From NCBI RefSeq assembly GCF_030161435.1, contig NZ_BSSV01000001.1, forward strand, positions 62,001-126,000: DNA of 64,000 nucleotides. The letters are read 5' to 3'. Below the pieces are notes generated by a model. That model saw only the letters and a program-made list of their open reading frames with translations, was not told the origin of the DNA and did no database searches. This document shows positions 7,406 through 17,900 of this stretch, piece by piece; positions within the stretch are counted from its first letter, which is position 1, and the number at the start of each line of letters is the position of its first letter. This DNA is from Thalassotalea loyana (lineage in GTDB: Bacteria > Pseudomonadota > Gammaproteobacteria > Enterobacterales > Alteromonadaceae). Position numbers and translations under genes: made by a program.

Positions 7406-10403
7406 CCAAAATCCAACTGTAGTTAATCGAAGCGGAATATCGGCAATTTGGCTTGTGCCATTTATTGCTTTTATTTTCGTCGGTTGGTTAATTATCAAAT
7501 CAGCTGCCAATCAAGGCGTTTTCATCACGATAGAGTTTGAAAGCGCTAATGGTATTGAAGTTGGTAAAACAGAGGTACGTTATCGTGGTCTAACAGCGGG
7601 TAAAGTGACCAACATTACGGTATCTGAGAGCTTAAAGAGCGTTATTGTTGAAGTTGAGATGATTGGCTCAACAGCCGAAGCACTTACGGATAATACACAG
7701 TTTTGGTTTGTTACTGCTGATGTCTCATTACAAGGCGTTAAGGGCTTAGATACGCTGATTTCAGGTAGCTATATTAACATGAAGCCGGATTTAACTGGTC
7801 GTGGAAAGCCTAAGCGACAATTTACTGGTTTAACAGAGCAGCCGCCTTTAGATATGAATACGCCTGGCCTACATATTAAATTAACTGCGAACACATTAGG
7901 CTCTATTGAGAAAAACTCTCCGGTTAGCTTTAAGCAATTGAATGTTGGTTATGTTTCAGGTTATCGCTATCTACAGCAATCAAACCAAGTAGAAATTGAT
8001 GTGTTTATTGAGCCTGAATTTACACAACTCGTTAATGCGTCTTCACGATTTTGGAATGCTAGTGGCGTTGATGTCACGGGCTCATTAAGTGAAGGTCTTA
8101 AAGTGAGAACACAATCACTTGCTTCTATTATTGCCGGTGGTATCGCGTTTGATCATGACTCGCAAAGTGATGACATGACGGCAGTTTCAAGCGGGCATAG
8201 GTTTGTTTTACATCGAGATTTTGATACCGCCAAACTAGGTTATGAAGTTGAACTGACGTTTGCTTGGGATTCTGGTATTGAGCAGGGTGCGTCAATTGTT
8301 TATCACGGTATGACCATCGGGCGCGTAGATGAGATCACAAAGATTGATTCAGACAAGCACATGCTGTCGGCAAAAGCGAAGATTAACCCTCGCTTATCAC
8401 CTTACTTGACGACTAACACGCAATTTTATGTTGTTAGCCCGAGTGTCGATTTAGGCGGCGTAACAAATTTAAGTACGTTGTTAAAAGGCGCGCATTTGAG
8501 CGTGGTGTTGTCGGAAGAGGGTGAAAAAGCAACGGGCTTTGAAGTCTTAAACAATAAGCCACCACTGTCCTACCAAGAGCCAGGTGTGCATTTAACGCTA
8601 AAAGCTTCGGAACTAAAATCGGTAACTGTTGGTTCTGGTATTTTTTATAAAGAGCAGAAAGTTGGTAACGTTCAATCACTAGTACCTCGTGGCCCAGACG
8701 CCTTTGACATTGCCATTTTTATTGAACCAGCGTTTGCTCAATATGTTTCACCGGATAGCCGCTTTTGGCATGCCAGTGGCGTGAAAATTTCCGCAGGCTT
8801 GCGTGGTGTTTCAGTAGAAACTCCTGCTATTCAAGCGCTATTAAAAGGCGGTATTGCTTTTGATACGGGGATTGAGAATATTGACAGTGTGCCGAAAAAC
8901 GGCAGTGAGTTTAGATTATTTGATAGTCAAACTGTCGCTAAACAGCGCGTTGACCTGACGCTTGCGTATGCACCTAATATGACGGCAGTTAGTGAAAAAA
9001 TGCGAGTGATTTATCAAGATATTGAAATAGGCTCAGTGCATAACACGACAACTGATGGCAAAGTTTCTTTCGCTCAGGTCGGTTTATTGCCTGAATATGA
9101 ATTCTTGCTGACTGAAAAAGCGCAGTTCTTCATTGTTCAGCCAGAAATTTCTTTATCAGGGATTACCGATACCAACGCTTTATTTGGCGGGGCATACATT
9201 AGTTTGTATGCAAGTGATGGCAAGGCAAAAAATCAATTTGTCTTGAGCCAAAACCCACCTAAAAAACCATTGCATGCGAAGGGCCTACAGCTTGTCCTTA
9301 AAGCTGAGCATGGCGGTGGTATAAATCGTTACAGTAAAGTGAGTTACCGCGGTATTACTGTCGGTCAGATTGATCATATTGAATTGAGCGACGAGCCTAA
9401 TTTAGTCGATGTTCATGTCACTATTGATGATGAGTTCCAACAACTTATTTCACCATTTACCCGATTCTACAATGCAGGCGGTGTGAGTGTTCAAGGTAAT
9501 CTTGGACAATTTAGTGTGAAAACGGAAACCCTAGATAGCGTCATCAAAGGAGGAATTAGCTTCTACAACCCTGAAGTGACGGTAAACACTTCTTTGAAAG
9601 TAGAAGAGGGCTCCGATTATCAGTTGTATGTTGACCATCAACAAGCGACATCAGCAGGTATGCCTGTGTCAATTTATTTCAAAGACTATGCCGATATCAA
9701 AGCTGGTATGCAAATTACGCATCGAGGTCAACAAGTTGGACAGATTAGTAAACTTGTTTTTGAAAATGAAGGCTTAGGTGTGACAGCCGTTGGTTTCTTG
9801 AATGATCTAGGTAAAGGGTTAGCATTAGAAGGGAGCCAATTTTGGTTGGATAGACCACAAGTAGGTTTGGTGGGTAACAAAAATGTCAGTGCATTGATTA
9901 CTGGGGGGAGCATAGCAATGCTACCTGGGCGAGGAAAAGCTACCCATGAGTTTGTTGCTAAGTCTTACGAGCCAGCGATGAAATCTCTGCCATACGGGCT
10001 AAATGTCACGTTAAAATCTGCTTATCTCGGTTCTGTGAGAGTAGGTAACCCAGTGCTTTATCGTCAGGTAAAAGTTGGCGAAGTGATCGGTATAGGGCTT
10101 TCACCATCTGCAGATAGTGTATTGATTTATTTAAATATTCCAGAACGTTTTGCGCCACTTGTCCAGTCAAATAGTCAATTTTGGAATGCGAGCGGAATTA
10201 AATTTGATGGTGGATTATTTAGTGGAGTGTCGGTTGAAACAAGTTCAATTGAAACGCTAATTGCTGGCGGAATCGCTTTCGCAACACCACCAGAAAATGA
10301 AGATCTAAATAATGTCGCGGATACAATATTCACACTGCACAGTGAAGTTGATGACGATTGGTTAGAGTGGCAACCGAAAATTCAACTATCTACCGCAAAT
10401 TAA
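7398..10403 (+). CDS. MCE-domain lipid transport tunnel protein (LetB/YebT-like) with eight MCE repeats
   Basis: This 1001-residue protein has an N-terminal inner-membrane anchor (about residues 12-32) and tandem MCE domains. I count eight repeat starts, near residues 43, 157, 281, 396, 516, 629, 756 and 868, each with a pattern such as GLxVxLKA ... V.YR...VG.V. E. coli LetB has seven such domains in 877 residues and PqiB has three. LetB-type proteins stack hexameric MCE rings into a tunnel from inner to outer membrane, so one more ring would make a longer tube. The ATG at 7398 overlaps the upstream gene by 8 bp and matches the usual start; an in-frame ATG-like start 48 bases earlier lies inside that gene and is less likely. 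The 3' end overlaps the convergent ldhA gene by 18 bp. Confidence 0.9.
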   Translation: MTDQNPTVVNRSGISAIWLVPFIAFIFVGWLIIKSAANQGVFITIEFESANGIEVGKTEVRYRGLTAGKVTNITVSESLKSVIVEVEMIGSTAEALTDNTQFWFVTADVSLQGVKGLDTLISGSYINMKPDLTGRGKPKRQFTGLTEQPPLDMNTPGLHIKLTANTLGSIEKNSPVSFKQLNVGYVSGYRYLQQSNQVEIDVFIEPEFTQLVNASSRFWNASGVDVTGSLSEGLKVRTQSLASIIAGGIAFDHDSQSDDMTAVSSGHRFVLHRDFDTAKLGYEVELTFAWDSGIEQGASIVYHGMTIGRVDEITKIDSDKHMLSAKAKINPRLSPYLTTNTQFYVVSPSVDLGGVTNLSTLLKGAHLSVVLSEEGEKATGFEVLNNKPPLSYQEPGVHLTLKASELKSVTVGSGIFYKEQKVGNVQSLVPRGPDAFDIAIFIEPAFAQYVSPDSRFWHASGVKISAGLRGVSVETPAIQALLKGGIAFDTGIENIDSVPKNGSEFRLFDSQTVAKQRVDLTLAYAPNMTAVSEKMRVIYQDIEIGSVHNTTTDGKVSFAQVGLLPEYEFLLTEKAQFFIVQPEISLSGITDTNALFGGAYISLYASDGKAKNQFVLSQNPPKKPLHAKGLQLVLKAEHGGGINRYSKVSYRGITVGQIDHIELSDEPNLVDVHVTIDDEFQQLISPFTRFYNAGGVSVQGNLGQFSVKTETLDSVIKGGISFYNPEVTVNTSLKVEEGSDYQLYVDHQQATSAGMPVSIYFKDYADIKAGMQITHRGQQVGQISKLVFENEGLGVTAVGFLNDLGKGLALEGSQFWLDRPQVGLVGNKNVSALITGGSIAMLPGRGKATHEFVAKSYEPAMKSLPYGLNVTLKSAYLGSVRVGNPVLYRQVKVGEVIGIGLSPSADSVLIYLNIPERFAPLVQSNSQFWNASGIKFDGGLFSGVSVETSSIETLIAGGIAFATPPENEDLNNVADTIFTLHSEVDDDWLEWQPKIQLSTAN

Positions 10404-11390
10404 AAATTCATCATCGAGCTTTTTATTTGCTAATAGGGTTTCTAAATTATTGATGGTGGTTAGGGCAATCGTATTTAAGGCTTCACTGGTAAAGAAGCCT
10501 TGATGTCCGGTTATCATGACATTACCAAATGTTGTTAGACGCTGGAAAATATCATCTTGGATAATTTGCTCTGACAAATCTTCAAAAAAGAGTCCACTTT
10601 CTAATTCGTAAACATCAAGACCTAGATACCCTATTAACCCTTGTTTGAGCCCATTTATTGCCGCCTGAGTGTCAATTAGCGCGCCACGGCTGGTGTTGAT
10701 AAGCATGACACCTTTTTTCATTTGATTTAGCGCTGACTCATCAATAATATGCTGCGTTTCTGGCAACAGCGGGCAGTGGAGGCTAATGATATCTGATTGT
10801 TTGAACAGCTCATCTAGTGCAACATATCTGGCACCTAACTCAAGCGCAATAGGGTTTTGAATTGGGTCGTGACATAAAATTTGACAACCAAACCCGTTGA
10901 GTATTCTTAAGGTCGCTATGCCGATATTACCGGTACCGATAAGCCCTACGGTTTTGTTATGAAGATTAAACCCCATCAGTCCATCTAGGGCAAAATTACC
11001 CTCACGAACGCGATTGTACGCCTTGTGAAATTTTCGACTAAGTGTAAGCATTAGGCCAACCGTGTGCTCAGCCACCGCCTCTGGAGAGTATTCCGGTACA
11101 CGGCAAAGGGTAAAACCTAGTGCCTTTGCTGCTTTGATATCAACGTTGTTATAACCGGCACAACGCAAAGCAATAATGGAAATGCCAAAGCTATTAAGTT
11201 GTTCAAGAACGTGTTGGTTGGCTTCATCGTTGACAAAAATACATACGGCATCAAATCCTTGTGCCAAATGAACAGTTTCTGGAGATAACGCAGATTCAAA
11301 AAATGTAAACTCAAGGCGTGATTTTTCGGTGTGTGAGTCAGCAATAATGCGATCGTATTTTTTACTACTAAATACCGCTACCTTTTCCAT
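10386..11390 (-). CDS. ldhA: Fermentative D-lactate dehydrogenase
   Basis: This 334-residue D-isomer-specific 2-hydroxyacid dehydrogenase reduces pyruvate to D-lactate with NADH. The NAD-binding motif is GLIGTGNIG. The catalytic Arg lies in NTSRGALID, the Glu in the LdhA-type DVYELESGLFFED stretch and the His in GHQGFF. Length and these motifs match LdhA rather than SerA or glyoxylate reductases. The gene is convergent with the MCE gene and overlaps its end by 18 bp, leaving no room for a terminator between them. It is probably used under low oxygen, in keeping with the aerotaxis gene next door. Confidence 0.93.
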   Translation of the reverse strand: MEKVAVFSSKKYDRIIADSHTEKSRLEFTFFESALSPETVHLAQGFDAVCIFVNDEANQHVLEQLNSFGISIIALRCAGYNNVDIKAAKALGFTLCRVPEYSPEAVAEHTVGLMLTLSRKFHKAYNRVREGNFALDGLMGFNLHNKTVGLIGTGNIGIATLRILNGFGCQILCHDPIQNPIALELGARYVALDELFKQSDIISLHCPLLPETQHIIDESALNQMKKGVMLINTSRGALIDTQAAINGLKQGLIGYLGLDVYELESGLFFEDLSEQIIQDDIFQRLTTFGNVMITGHQGFFTSEALNTIALTTINNLETLLANKKLDDEFLICGR

Positions 11391-11469
11391 TTCTCGGGGC
11401 TTCCTTAATTGTCGATTAATGCCGTCTCTACAAAACTAATCCCGCAATTTCACACAAATGAGACCTTGC

Positions 11470-13008
11470 TTAACGGAATGTTGCGCTTAAGTGTTCGATA
11501 TCTTCAACACTTTTACTGACTGCCTTGCCATTTTCATTTACAGACATTGCAATTTCTTTATTCTGTTGTGAAATTTCGGCGATATTATTGACGCGGGCAT
11601 TGATACTTGTTGCGACGCTTGCTTGCTCATCTGTCGACGATGAGACTTCTTGTGCAATCTTATTTACTTGATCTACAAGCTTAATGACCTCATCCATAGC
11701 AATGGTTGCTTTGGTTGATTCTTCATTACATGCATCAACATTGTCTTTACTTTGTTGCATGGTCTTACTCCAGTGACTAATGGTTGACTGAAGTTCTCGC
11801 ACGGAAATTTGAATCTGCTCCGTTGCTGACTGTGTTCTACTTGCGAGCGTTCTAACTTCATCGGCAACAACGGCAAATCCTCGGCCCTGCTCGCCTGCAC
11901 GGGCAGCTTCAATTGCAGCATTTAACGCGAGTAAGTTTGTTTGATCAGCAATACCTTCAATCTCGGCCATAATGGTCGCAATTTGATCGGCATCCGAAAC
12001 AAGTGACTCAGCGACATTCGCTGCTTGATCAACTTCGTCTGCCAAACTACTAATGGTAACTTTATTGTCATTAATACTGTCTTTTGTGGTCGAGCAAATG
12101 CCTTGGACATTTCCAACATTTTCGAACACGATGTTTGAATGACTGCTAACTTCGCTAATGCTGTTACTCATTTGCTCAATCGCACAAGCAAGTTCATTGA
12201 GTTGGCTATTTTCGTCAACTAAGCCAGCCAAACTTTGCTCTGCTGAAGCTGCAAGCTGGTGTGATACATCCGCTAGATTGTGGCCAGCATCTTGAGCACG
12301 ACCAAGAACGGTACGAATCTTGGCAAATGAGAGATGCTCTCTGTATGTTAACAATGCTTTTAATCCATACCCCGAGAACAACCAGCGTGATGGGCTATCA
12401 ATTGTTGTCTTTAACTCCTGTGCGTATTGAGGAACGCCAATCAGCTCTTGATTGAAGATGACAAACAGGATAACCGCGAAAATCACGGGTAGTAATGAGG
12501 CGAGTACTGAGCTTGTCATGACAAAGGTTATTGCTGCAAAAATCAGTGCAGATATGGCTGTTAATCCATATTTTAAGCCGTAGTTTAGGCTATATTCATT
12601 GACACTTTTTCCTGCGTTTACTGCATCGTAGAGTGCCTGAGCATCTTTCTTTTGTTGGTCAGTAGGACGACACCTTACCGATTGATAACCAACAATATCA
12701 CTGCCTTCATACAGCGGTGTTACATAGGCATCAACCCAGTAAAAATCACCGTTCTTACAGCGATTTTTCACTAAACCTCTCCATGAGTTACCACGCTTTA
12801 GTTTGGTCCATAAATCAGCAAAAGCAGCTTTGGGCATATCAGGGTGACGCAAGATGTTATGAGGTTGACCAACAAGTTCTTCGGGTTGATAACCTGCAAC
12901 ACGACAAAATACGTCGTTTGCATAGGTGATCGTGCCGTAAACATCAGTAGTGGAGACAAGTTGTTCATTTTGAGGAAACACTATTTCATTATTGGTTGTG
13001 TGAGTCAT
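11470..13008 (-). CDS. aer: Aer-type PAS-domain methyl-accepting chemotaxis protein
   Basis: This 512-residue protein has an N-terminal PAS domain (about residues 15-125, with the Aer-like segments [23 protein letters not shown] and NGDFYWVDA), a central membrane anchor of two short helices (about 150-190) and a cytoplasmic signalling domain with the conserved hairpin tip ([20 protein letters not shown]) and EVRTLA. There is no periplasmic sensor. This is the layout of the redox/aerotaxis receptor Aer, which senses through PAS-bound FAD. A perfect FNR-type palindrome lies about 107 bases upstream of its start. Confidence 0.9.
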   Translation of the reverse strand: MTHTTNNEIVFPQNEQLVSTTDVYGTITYANDVFCRVAGYQPEELVGQPHNILRHPDMPKAAFADLWTKLKRGNSWRGLVKNRCKNGDFYWVDAYVTPLYEGSDIVGYQSVRCRPTDQQKKDAQALYDAVNAGKSVNEYSLNYGLKYGLTAISALIFAAITFVMTSSVLASLLPVIFAVILFVIFNQELIGVPQYAQELKTTIDSPSRWLFSGYGLKALLTYREHLSFAKIRTVLGRAQDAGHNLADVSHQLAASAEQSLAGLVDENSQLNELACAIEQMSNSISEVSSHSNIVFENVGNVQGICSTTKDSINDNKVTISSLADEVDQAANVAESLVSDADQIATIMAEIEGIADQTNLLALNAAIEAARAGEQGRGFAVVADEVRTLASRTQSATEQIQISVRELQSTISHWSKTMQQSKDNVDACNEESTKATIAMDEVIKLVDQVNKIAQEVSSSTDEQASVATSINARVNNIAEISQQNKEIAMSVNENGKAVSKSVEDIEHLSATFR

Positions 13009-13114
13009 CGAGAGTTGCCCTTGAGGTTACGAGATTAAAAAAAGGTAAATTTACCCTTTGAGTTAATAGCGACGCAATTAAAGAATATTTCTACTTCTGC
13101 TAGCCATCATGTTT

Positions 13115-13130
13115 TTTGATCTAGATCAAA
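13115..13130. promoter_or_regulatory. Perfect FNR/CRP-family palindrome between aer and the S10 peptidase gene
   Basis: The sequence TTTGATCTAGATCAAA is a perfect 16-bp palindrome and matches the FNR/Anr consensus TTGAT-N4-ATCAA exactly. It lies about 107 bases before aer (minus strand) and 150 bases before the S10 peptidase (plus strand). The site could serve either gene; oxygen control of an aerotaxis receptor is the more natural reading. Confidence 0.65.
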
Positions 13131-13280
13131 TTGCGTGAGTCTACGTTTTGTAAATAGAGGGTTAACTTTTCTATCGCAGATTTCATTGAGCGATAAAAAG
13201 TGCGCATTCGTCTAGATTTATTTCAATTTTTAAAGCATAGCATTTAGTCTGATAATGACAAAAATATCAAAGGGAACAAT

Positions 13281-14786
13281 ATGCTGAGAATAATTCCGGC
13301 AATGCTAGTAATGATTGTGTGCTGTAGTTTTGCATATGCGCAAAACACCAGATTGTTAGTTAGCGATGATGCCAAAACAACGAATCATACGACGAAGATA
13401 AAAGGTAAAACGGTACGTTACAGCGCTACTGTTGGCACGCAGCCTGTATGGGATGCTGAAGGCAATACGACGGCAAGCTTATTTTATACGTATTATCAGC
13501 GCACTGATGTTAAGGACAATGCGAGTCGCCCATTATTAATCTCATTTAATGGTGGCCCAGGCTCAGCATCAGTTTGGATGCATATAGCTTACACTGGACC
13601 AAAAGTTCTCAATGTCGATAGTGAAGGCTACCCACTGCAGCCATATGGTGTAAAAACTAACCCGCATTCAGTGCTTGATGTTGCTGATATTGTATTCGTT
13701 AACCCTGTCAATACAGGCTTTTCAAGAGTAATCGCTGATAAGAACGGTAAAATGCCGTCAAAAGATGCTCAAAAGAAAGCATTCTTCGGTGTTAATGCGG
13801 ATATAAAATATCTAGCTGAGTGGATTTCAACATTTGTTAGTCGAAACAATCGATGGCGTTCTCCTAAATATCTTATTGGTGAAAGCTATGGTACGACTCG
13901 TGTGTCTGGGTTGGCGTTAGAGTTACAAAATCGTCAATGGATGTATTTAAACGGCGTTATTTTAGTATCACCAACGGACATAGGTATAGACCGTAAAGGG
14001 CCGGTTAAGGCAGCCAATCGTTTACCTTATTTTGCTGCTACGGCTTGGTACCACCATGCATTGCCTGAATCACTACAAAATAAAGACTTGTATACATTAC
14101 TCGATGAAGTCGAAACATTTACGATTAATCAATATTTGCCTGCCATTGCTAAAGGTGGCTTTATTCCGCAAGCAGAAAAGCAGTCAGTTGCTGAAAAGGT
14201 CGCATCTTATTCAGGATTAAGTGTTGAAGAGGTTTTAGGCTCTAATCTTACCGTGGATACTTCGTACTTTTGGAAGGCATTGCTTAGAGAACGTGAACAA
14301 ACAGTGGGTAGATTAGATTCTCGCTATTTAGGGATTGATAAGCAAAATGTTGGCTCACGTCCCGATTACTATGCTGAACTAACCTCGTGGTTGCATAGTT
14401 TTACACCAGCCATTAATTACTATTTACGCGATGAGCTTGGTTATAAGACGGATGTAAAGTACAACATGTTTGGTCCGGTTCGACCATGGGATCGTACGAA
14501 TAACAACACAGGTGAAAACCTCCGCCAAGCAATGGCACAAAATCCTTATTTAAATGTCATGATCCAAGCGGGTTACTATGACGGTGCAACTAACTATTTT
14601 GATGCTAAATATACTATGTGGCAGCTTGACCCAAGTGGCAAAATGTCTTCTCGTCTTTCGTTTAAGGGCTATGAAAGTGGACACATGATGTATTTACGTG
14701 CACCGGATTTAGATGCAGCGAATCAAGATATTCGTGAATTTATTAAAGCAAGTTTGCCAGCTAATAATGTCGCCGCTAAGTATTAA
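13281..14786 (+). CDS. Secreted serine carboxypeptidase (peptidase family S10)
   Basis: This 501-residue protein has a signal peptide (cut after SFAYA, about residue 20) and the S10 hallmarks: the oxyanion segment FNGGPGSASVW, the nucleophile motif GESYG (Ser about 202), the Asp region GYYDGATNYFD and the His region GHMMY near the C-terminus. It is expected to be periplasmic or secreted and to remove C-terminal residues from peptides. It is monocistronic, with a GGGAA-type ribosome site before the ATG. Bacterial S10 enzymes are common in marine protein degraders. Confidence 0.9.
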   Translation: MLRIIPAMLVMIVCCSFAYAQNTRLLVSDDAKTTNHTTKIKGKTVRYSATVGTQPVWDAEGNTTASLFYTYYQRTDVKDNASRPLLISFNGGPGSASVWMHIAYTGPKVLNVDSEGYPLQPYGVKTNPHSVLDVADIVFVNPVNTGFSRVIADKNGKMPSKDAQKKAFFGVNADIKYLAEWISTFVSRNNRWRSPKYLIGESYGTTRVSGLALELQNRQWMYLNGVILVSPTDIGIDRKGPVKAANRLPYFAATAWYHHALPESLQNKDLYTLLDEVETFTINQYLPAIAKGGFIPQAEKQSVAEKVASYSGLSVEEVLGSNLTVDTSYFWKALLREREQTVGRLDSRYLGIDKQNVGSRPDYYAELTSWLHSFTPAINYYLRDELGYKTDVKYNMFGPVRPWDRTNNNTGENLRQAMAQNPYLNVMIQAGYYDGATNYFDAKYTMWQLDPSGKMSSRLSFKGYESGHMMYLRAPDLDAANQDIREFIKASLPANNVAAKY

Positions 14787-14874
14787 CTTAATAAGGGCGT
14801 ATTAACCGATAACGGCTAATGCCGCACGGAGGGCTAGACGTTATTTCCATGTTTTAATACATGGTTAATAATCT

Positions 14875-14906
14875 AAAAGGCGATTAACACACGTTAATCG
14901 CCTTTT
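14875..14906. terminator. Bidirectional terminator between the S10 peptidase and the MshQ-like gene
   Basis: A perfect 14-bp inverted repeat (AAAAGGCGATTAAC / GTTAATCGCCTTTT) with a 4-nt loop lies between convergent genes; the T tract continues past the stem. Confidence 0.9.
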
Positions 14907-14926
14907 TGCTTTATATAACCCGGTGG

Positions 14927-17900
14927 TTAATTACCTTTCTCACGCCAGTGGATCACACGGTCATTGCCTCGGTATCGACCAAAGCTCGCAGTGCCTTCTG
15001 GGTTTTCATCTAAATTCCCACTTGTTGTCCACGTATACTTCAACCAATCTGGTGCGTTATAAATGACAATAACATCGCCTTCTTGATTCGAAGCAGATAG
15101 CACTACAGTGTCATTTTTACCTGATAGGATATCACCGTTTGCACCAGCAACAGAGCTTGTACCTAAACTTGTTGCGCTAACATTGGCTAGCGTAACAACC
15201 GAACAATTGTCTTCGGTATTCGTGATAAATTGCCCGTTACGTAAATACTGTGTCTGCATGACTTGTCTTAAGTTCGCTGTTTCCGGTCCAAAACTATTAT
15301 CAACTACCATGCGACCAAACCGCATTTCGATCCCTGCTGGCGAGATGTTTTGCATTGAGTTTGCACTAATGCCATCACTATCGATGATGCTATTGACGAT
15401 TAGTTCAATTGACGAGGTGAACGGTTCTACCTGACTTATCGCGCTTCTTAGATAATGGAAGTTATCTGCAGTCGATAATTGATATTCGACACTACCATCG
15501 CCAGTATTGACTTGCACGATTTGCCCGTTGTTAATATTGCCAGACATCGCAAGTAAATTATTATCTGTCCCTTGGGCAGTGGTGTCGGTGGTTGGAGCGA
15601 GCACGTCGACACTGGTATCTTCAAGCTTGACGAAGTCGCCTAAATAGTTAGTCGTTACTATGCCTTGTTGGTTATATGCCGTAATTTCTAATTGCGGTGT
15701 CGTATTGTAACGAAGACTACCAATTGCACTATTTGACGCATCTTTTTGCCCGATATATGCAAACGTTTGGTCCAAATTACAGGTGCTAATAATGCTTGAG
15801 TTATGGTTATTGTGTAGTGAACCATTGAGCTCAGATACTTGCCCACCGCCATCTGTGACCGTCGCAATGGTTTGCACATAGTAGGCAGGCGTGAATCTGC
15901 CGACTGTTATAGCTTCAGCATCGATGGTTTGATTGTCGCCATAATTAGCGTCTTTGAGGTCAATATTTATCACGCCAACTTCGCTAAAGTTTGCATTTAC
16001 AAAACTAGAAACGCCGTTGGTAAATCCGGTTAGGGTGACATCATTAAATGTTGGCGTTACGCTTGAACTGATTGATTGAGAATCAGCATAGGTAAAATCA
16101 CCATCTATTGAGCCCACATCAGTCGGGGCTAGTCGGCCGACAGACATTTCAATGTCGACTGGTTGATAGTTGATCGTTGTATCGCCATTCGTATTGACCG
16201 CCGTAACATTAAAGTTAAATCCTACGCCCGCTGGATGATTAGCGCTTGCCGTTGCCGAAGTACCGTCGATATCACCATCGATATTTTGAGCTGATAATAC
16301 GAGTGCCGAAGGCTTAACCCAAAACGGATTACTGCTGCCGGTAATCGAAATATCTCCATCGCTGTAGCTTGCGTTAATTCTTATTTGACCTGCATCGAGG
16401 TATGTTAGGGTTAAATCACCTGTGCTCGCAGCACCAAAATTCACGCCAATATCCGGTGTATAACTTGGCAGGGAAGGGACCACCGTGTTGCCGACTGTTA
16501 GCGCAAGACCTTCTGTCGTTGGAGAGGCAAGTTGTTTGGCTAGTTTGATATTAACATTGCCATTAAATAACCCTTCACAAACACCATTATTGTCTTCAAC
16601 AGCTTGTACTTTTATGTTGAATGCTTGGCCTGCCGTTTGGGTATCTATTGTCAGGTCGCCAGTTGAGCTTAAAAACCTAAAACCAGCATTTTTAAACGTC
16701 ATTTGGCAGCTTGTGTTGAGCCCATTGGTACACTGAGTCACATCTGTTGCAGGAATAGATTCATTGGCTAGTCCAAGTGTCAACACTTCAGCTGAAGTAT
16801 GGTTAAAGTTAACCGTTGTTGAACCTGTAAATGTTGTAGACGCTTTAATTTGGCTATTACCAATTAAGTCTACACTTACGCTTTGGTCGCTTAGCTCTGT
16901 ACACATATCGTTCATACAAGCTTTAATTGTTGCCGTTTCAGCTGCGCAAGTTAGACCTGTAGGGTTGTGTTCAATCTCGTAATGGTGAGGTTCAGACTTG
17001 ATATCACATGGATGGAACGTGTTGATATCTTGATTGATCGCTGCACTATCTTGTACTGAGAAATACACCCTTACTTCATCTAGATCACCATTAAAGTTGC
17101 GACTTGCATTGATAGCATTACCGTCAAATTCTGCAGCAAGGAAAATGTCTTGATCAATATTACTTAATGTAACCGTGTTCGATGCACTAGCGTTTAATCC
17201 ACCATTTAGATAGAGCTTTTGATCATCTGGTCCAAAGGTGATGGCGATATGTGACCATTCATCAACCACTAACGGTGTTGTTGATGTCATGATCTGTCCT
17301 GCGTAATGCCACTCAACATAACCATTGGCGTTGAGGTAAATACCTAAGCCTGTACCTTTGGTAAATAAGGCTTGAACGCCGCTAAACACATTAGTCTTTG
17401 CCCATAGCGAGACAGTTAACTCTGGTAATTGGCTGTTCTGAGCCGTATTTTGCGCGCGGCTATAGTTTGTGCCGTTATATTCTGTGTAGAAACACGTGCT
17501 TGTTTCACTCAAATTGTCGCCATCTTTAGCACGGTCCGCATTGCTAAACGTTGGGTTGTTAACTGGTGTAAGTGTGATTCCTTGTCCGGAGCTATCGAGC
17601 CAATCTTCCTCAAAATACCAAAGCGAGAGTACATCTTGGCCAATGAAAAAGTCATCAATTGAAAAATATCTCGGTCCACTTGAGCTGTGCCAATACTGTC
17701 TAAACCTAAACCTGACGCTTTCACCTTTGTATTGATTTAAAACGTAGCTGTAAAGTTCATAGTCTGTCGTTGTATCGTCATTATCAAAGCGCTTCAATAC
17801 TCGCCAATTTCTCTCGCCCTGACGCTGAATTTGTAAATCAACAAACCCACTAAATGTAGAAGCATTGTATTGGAAAGTGACTTTAGGATTATTTGCCGTA

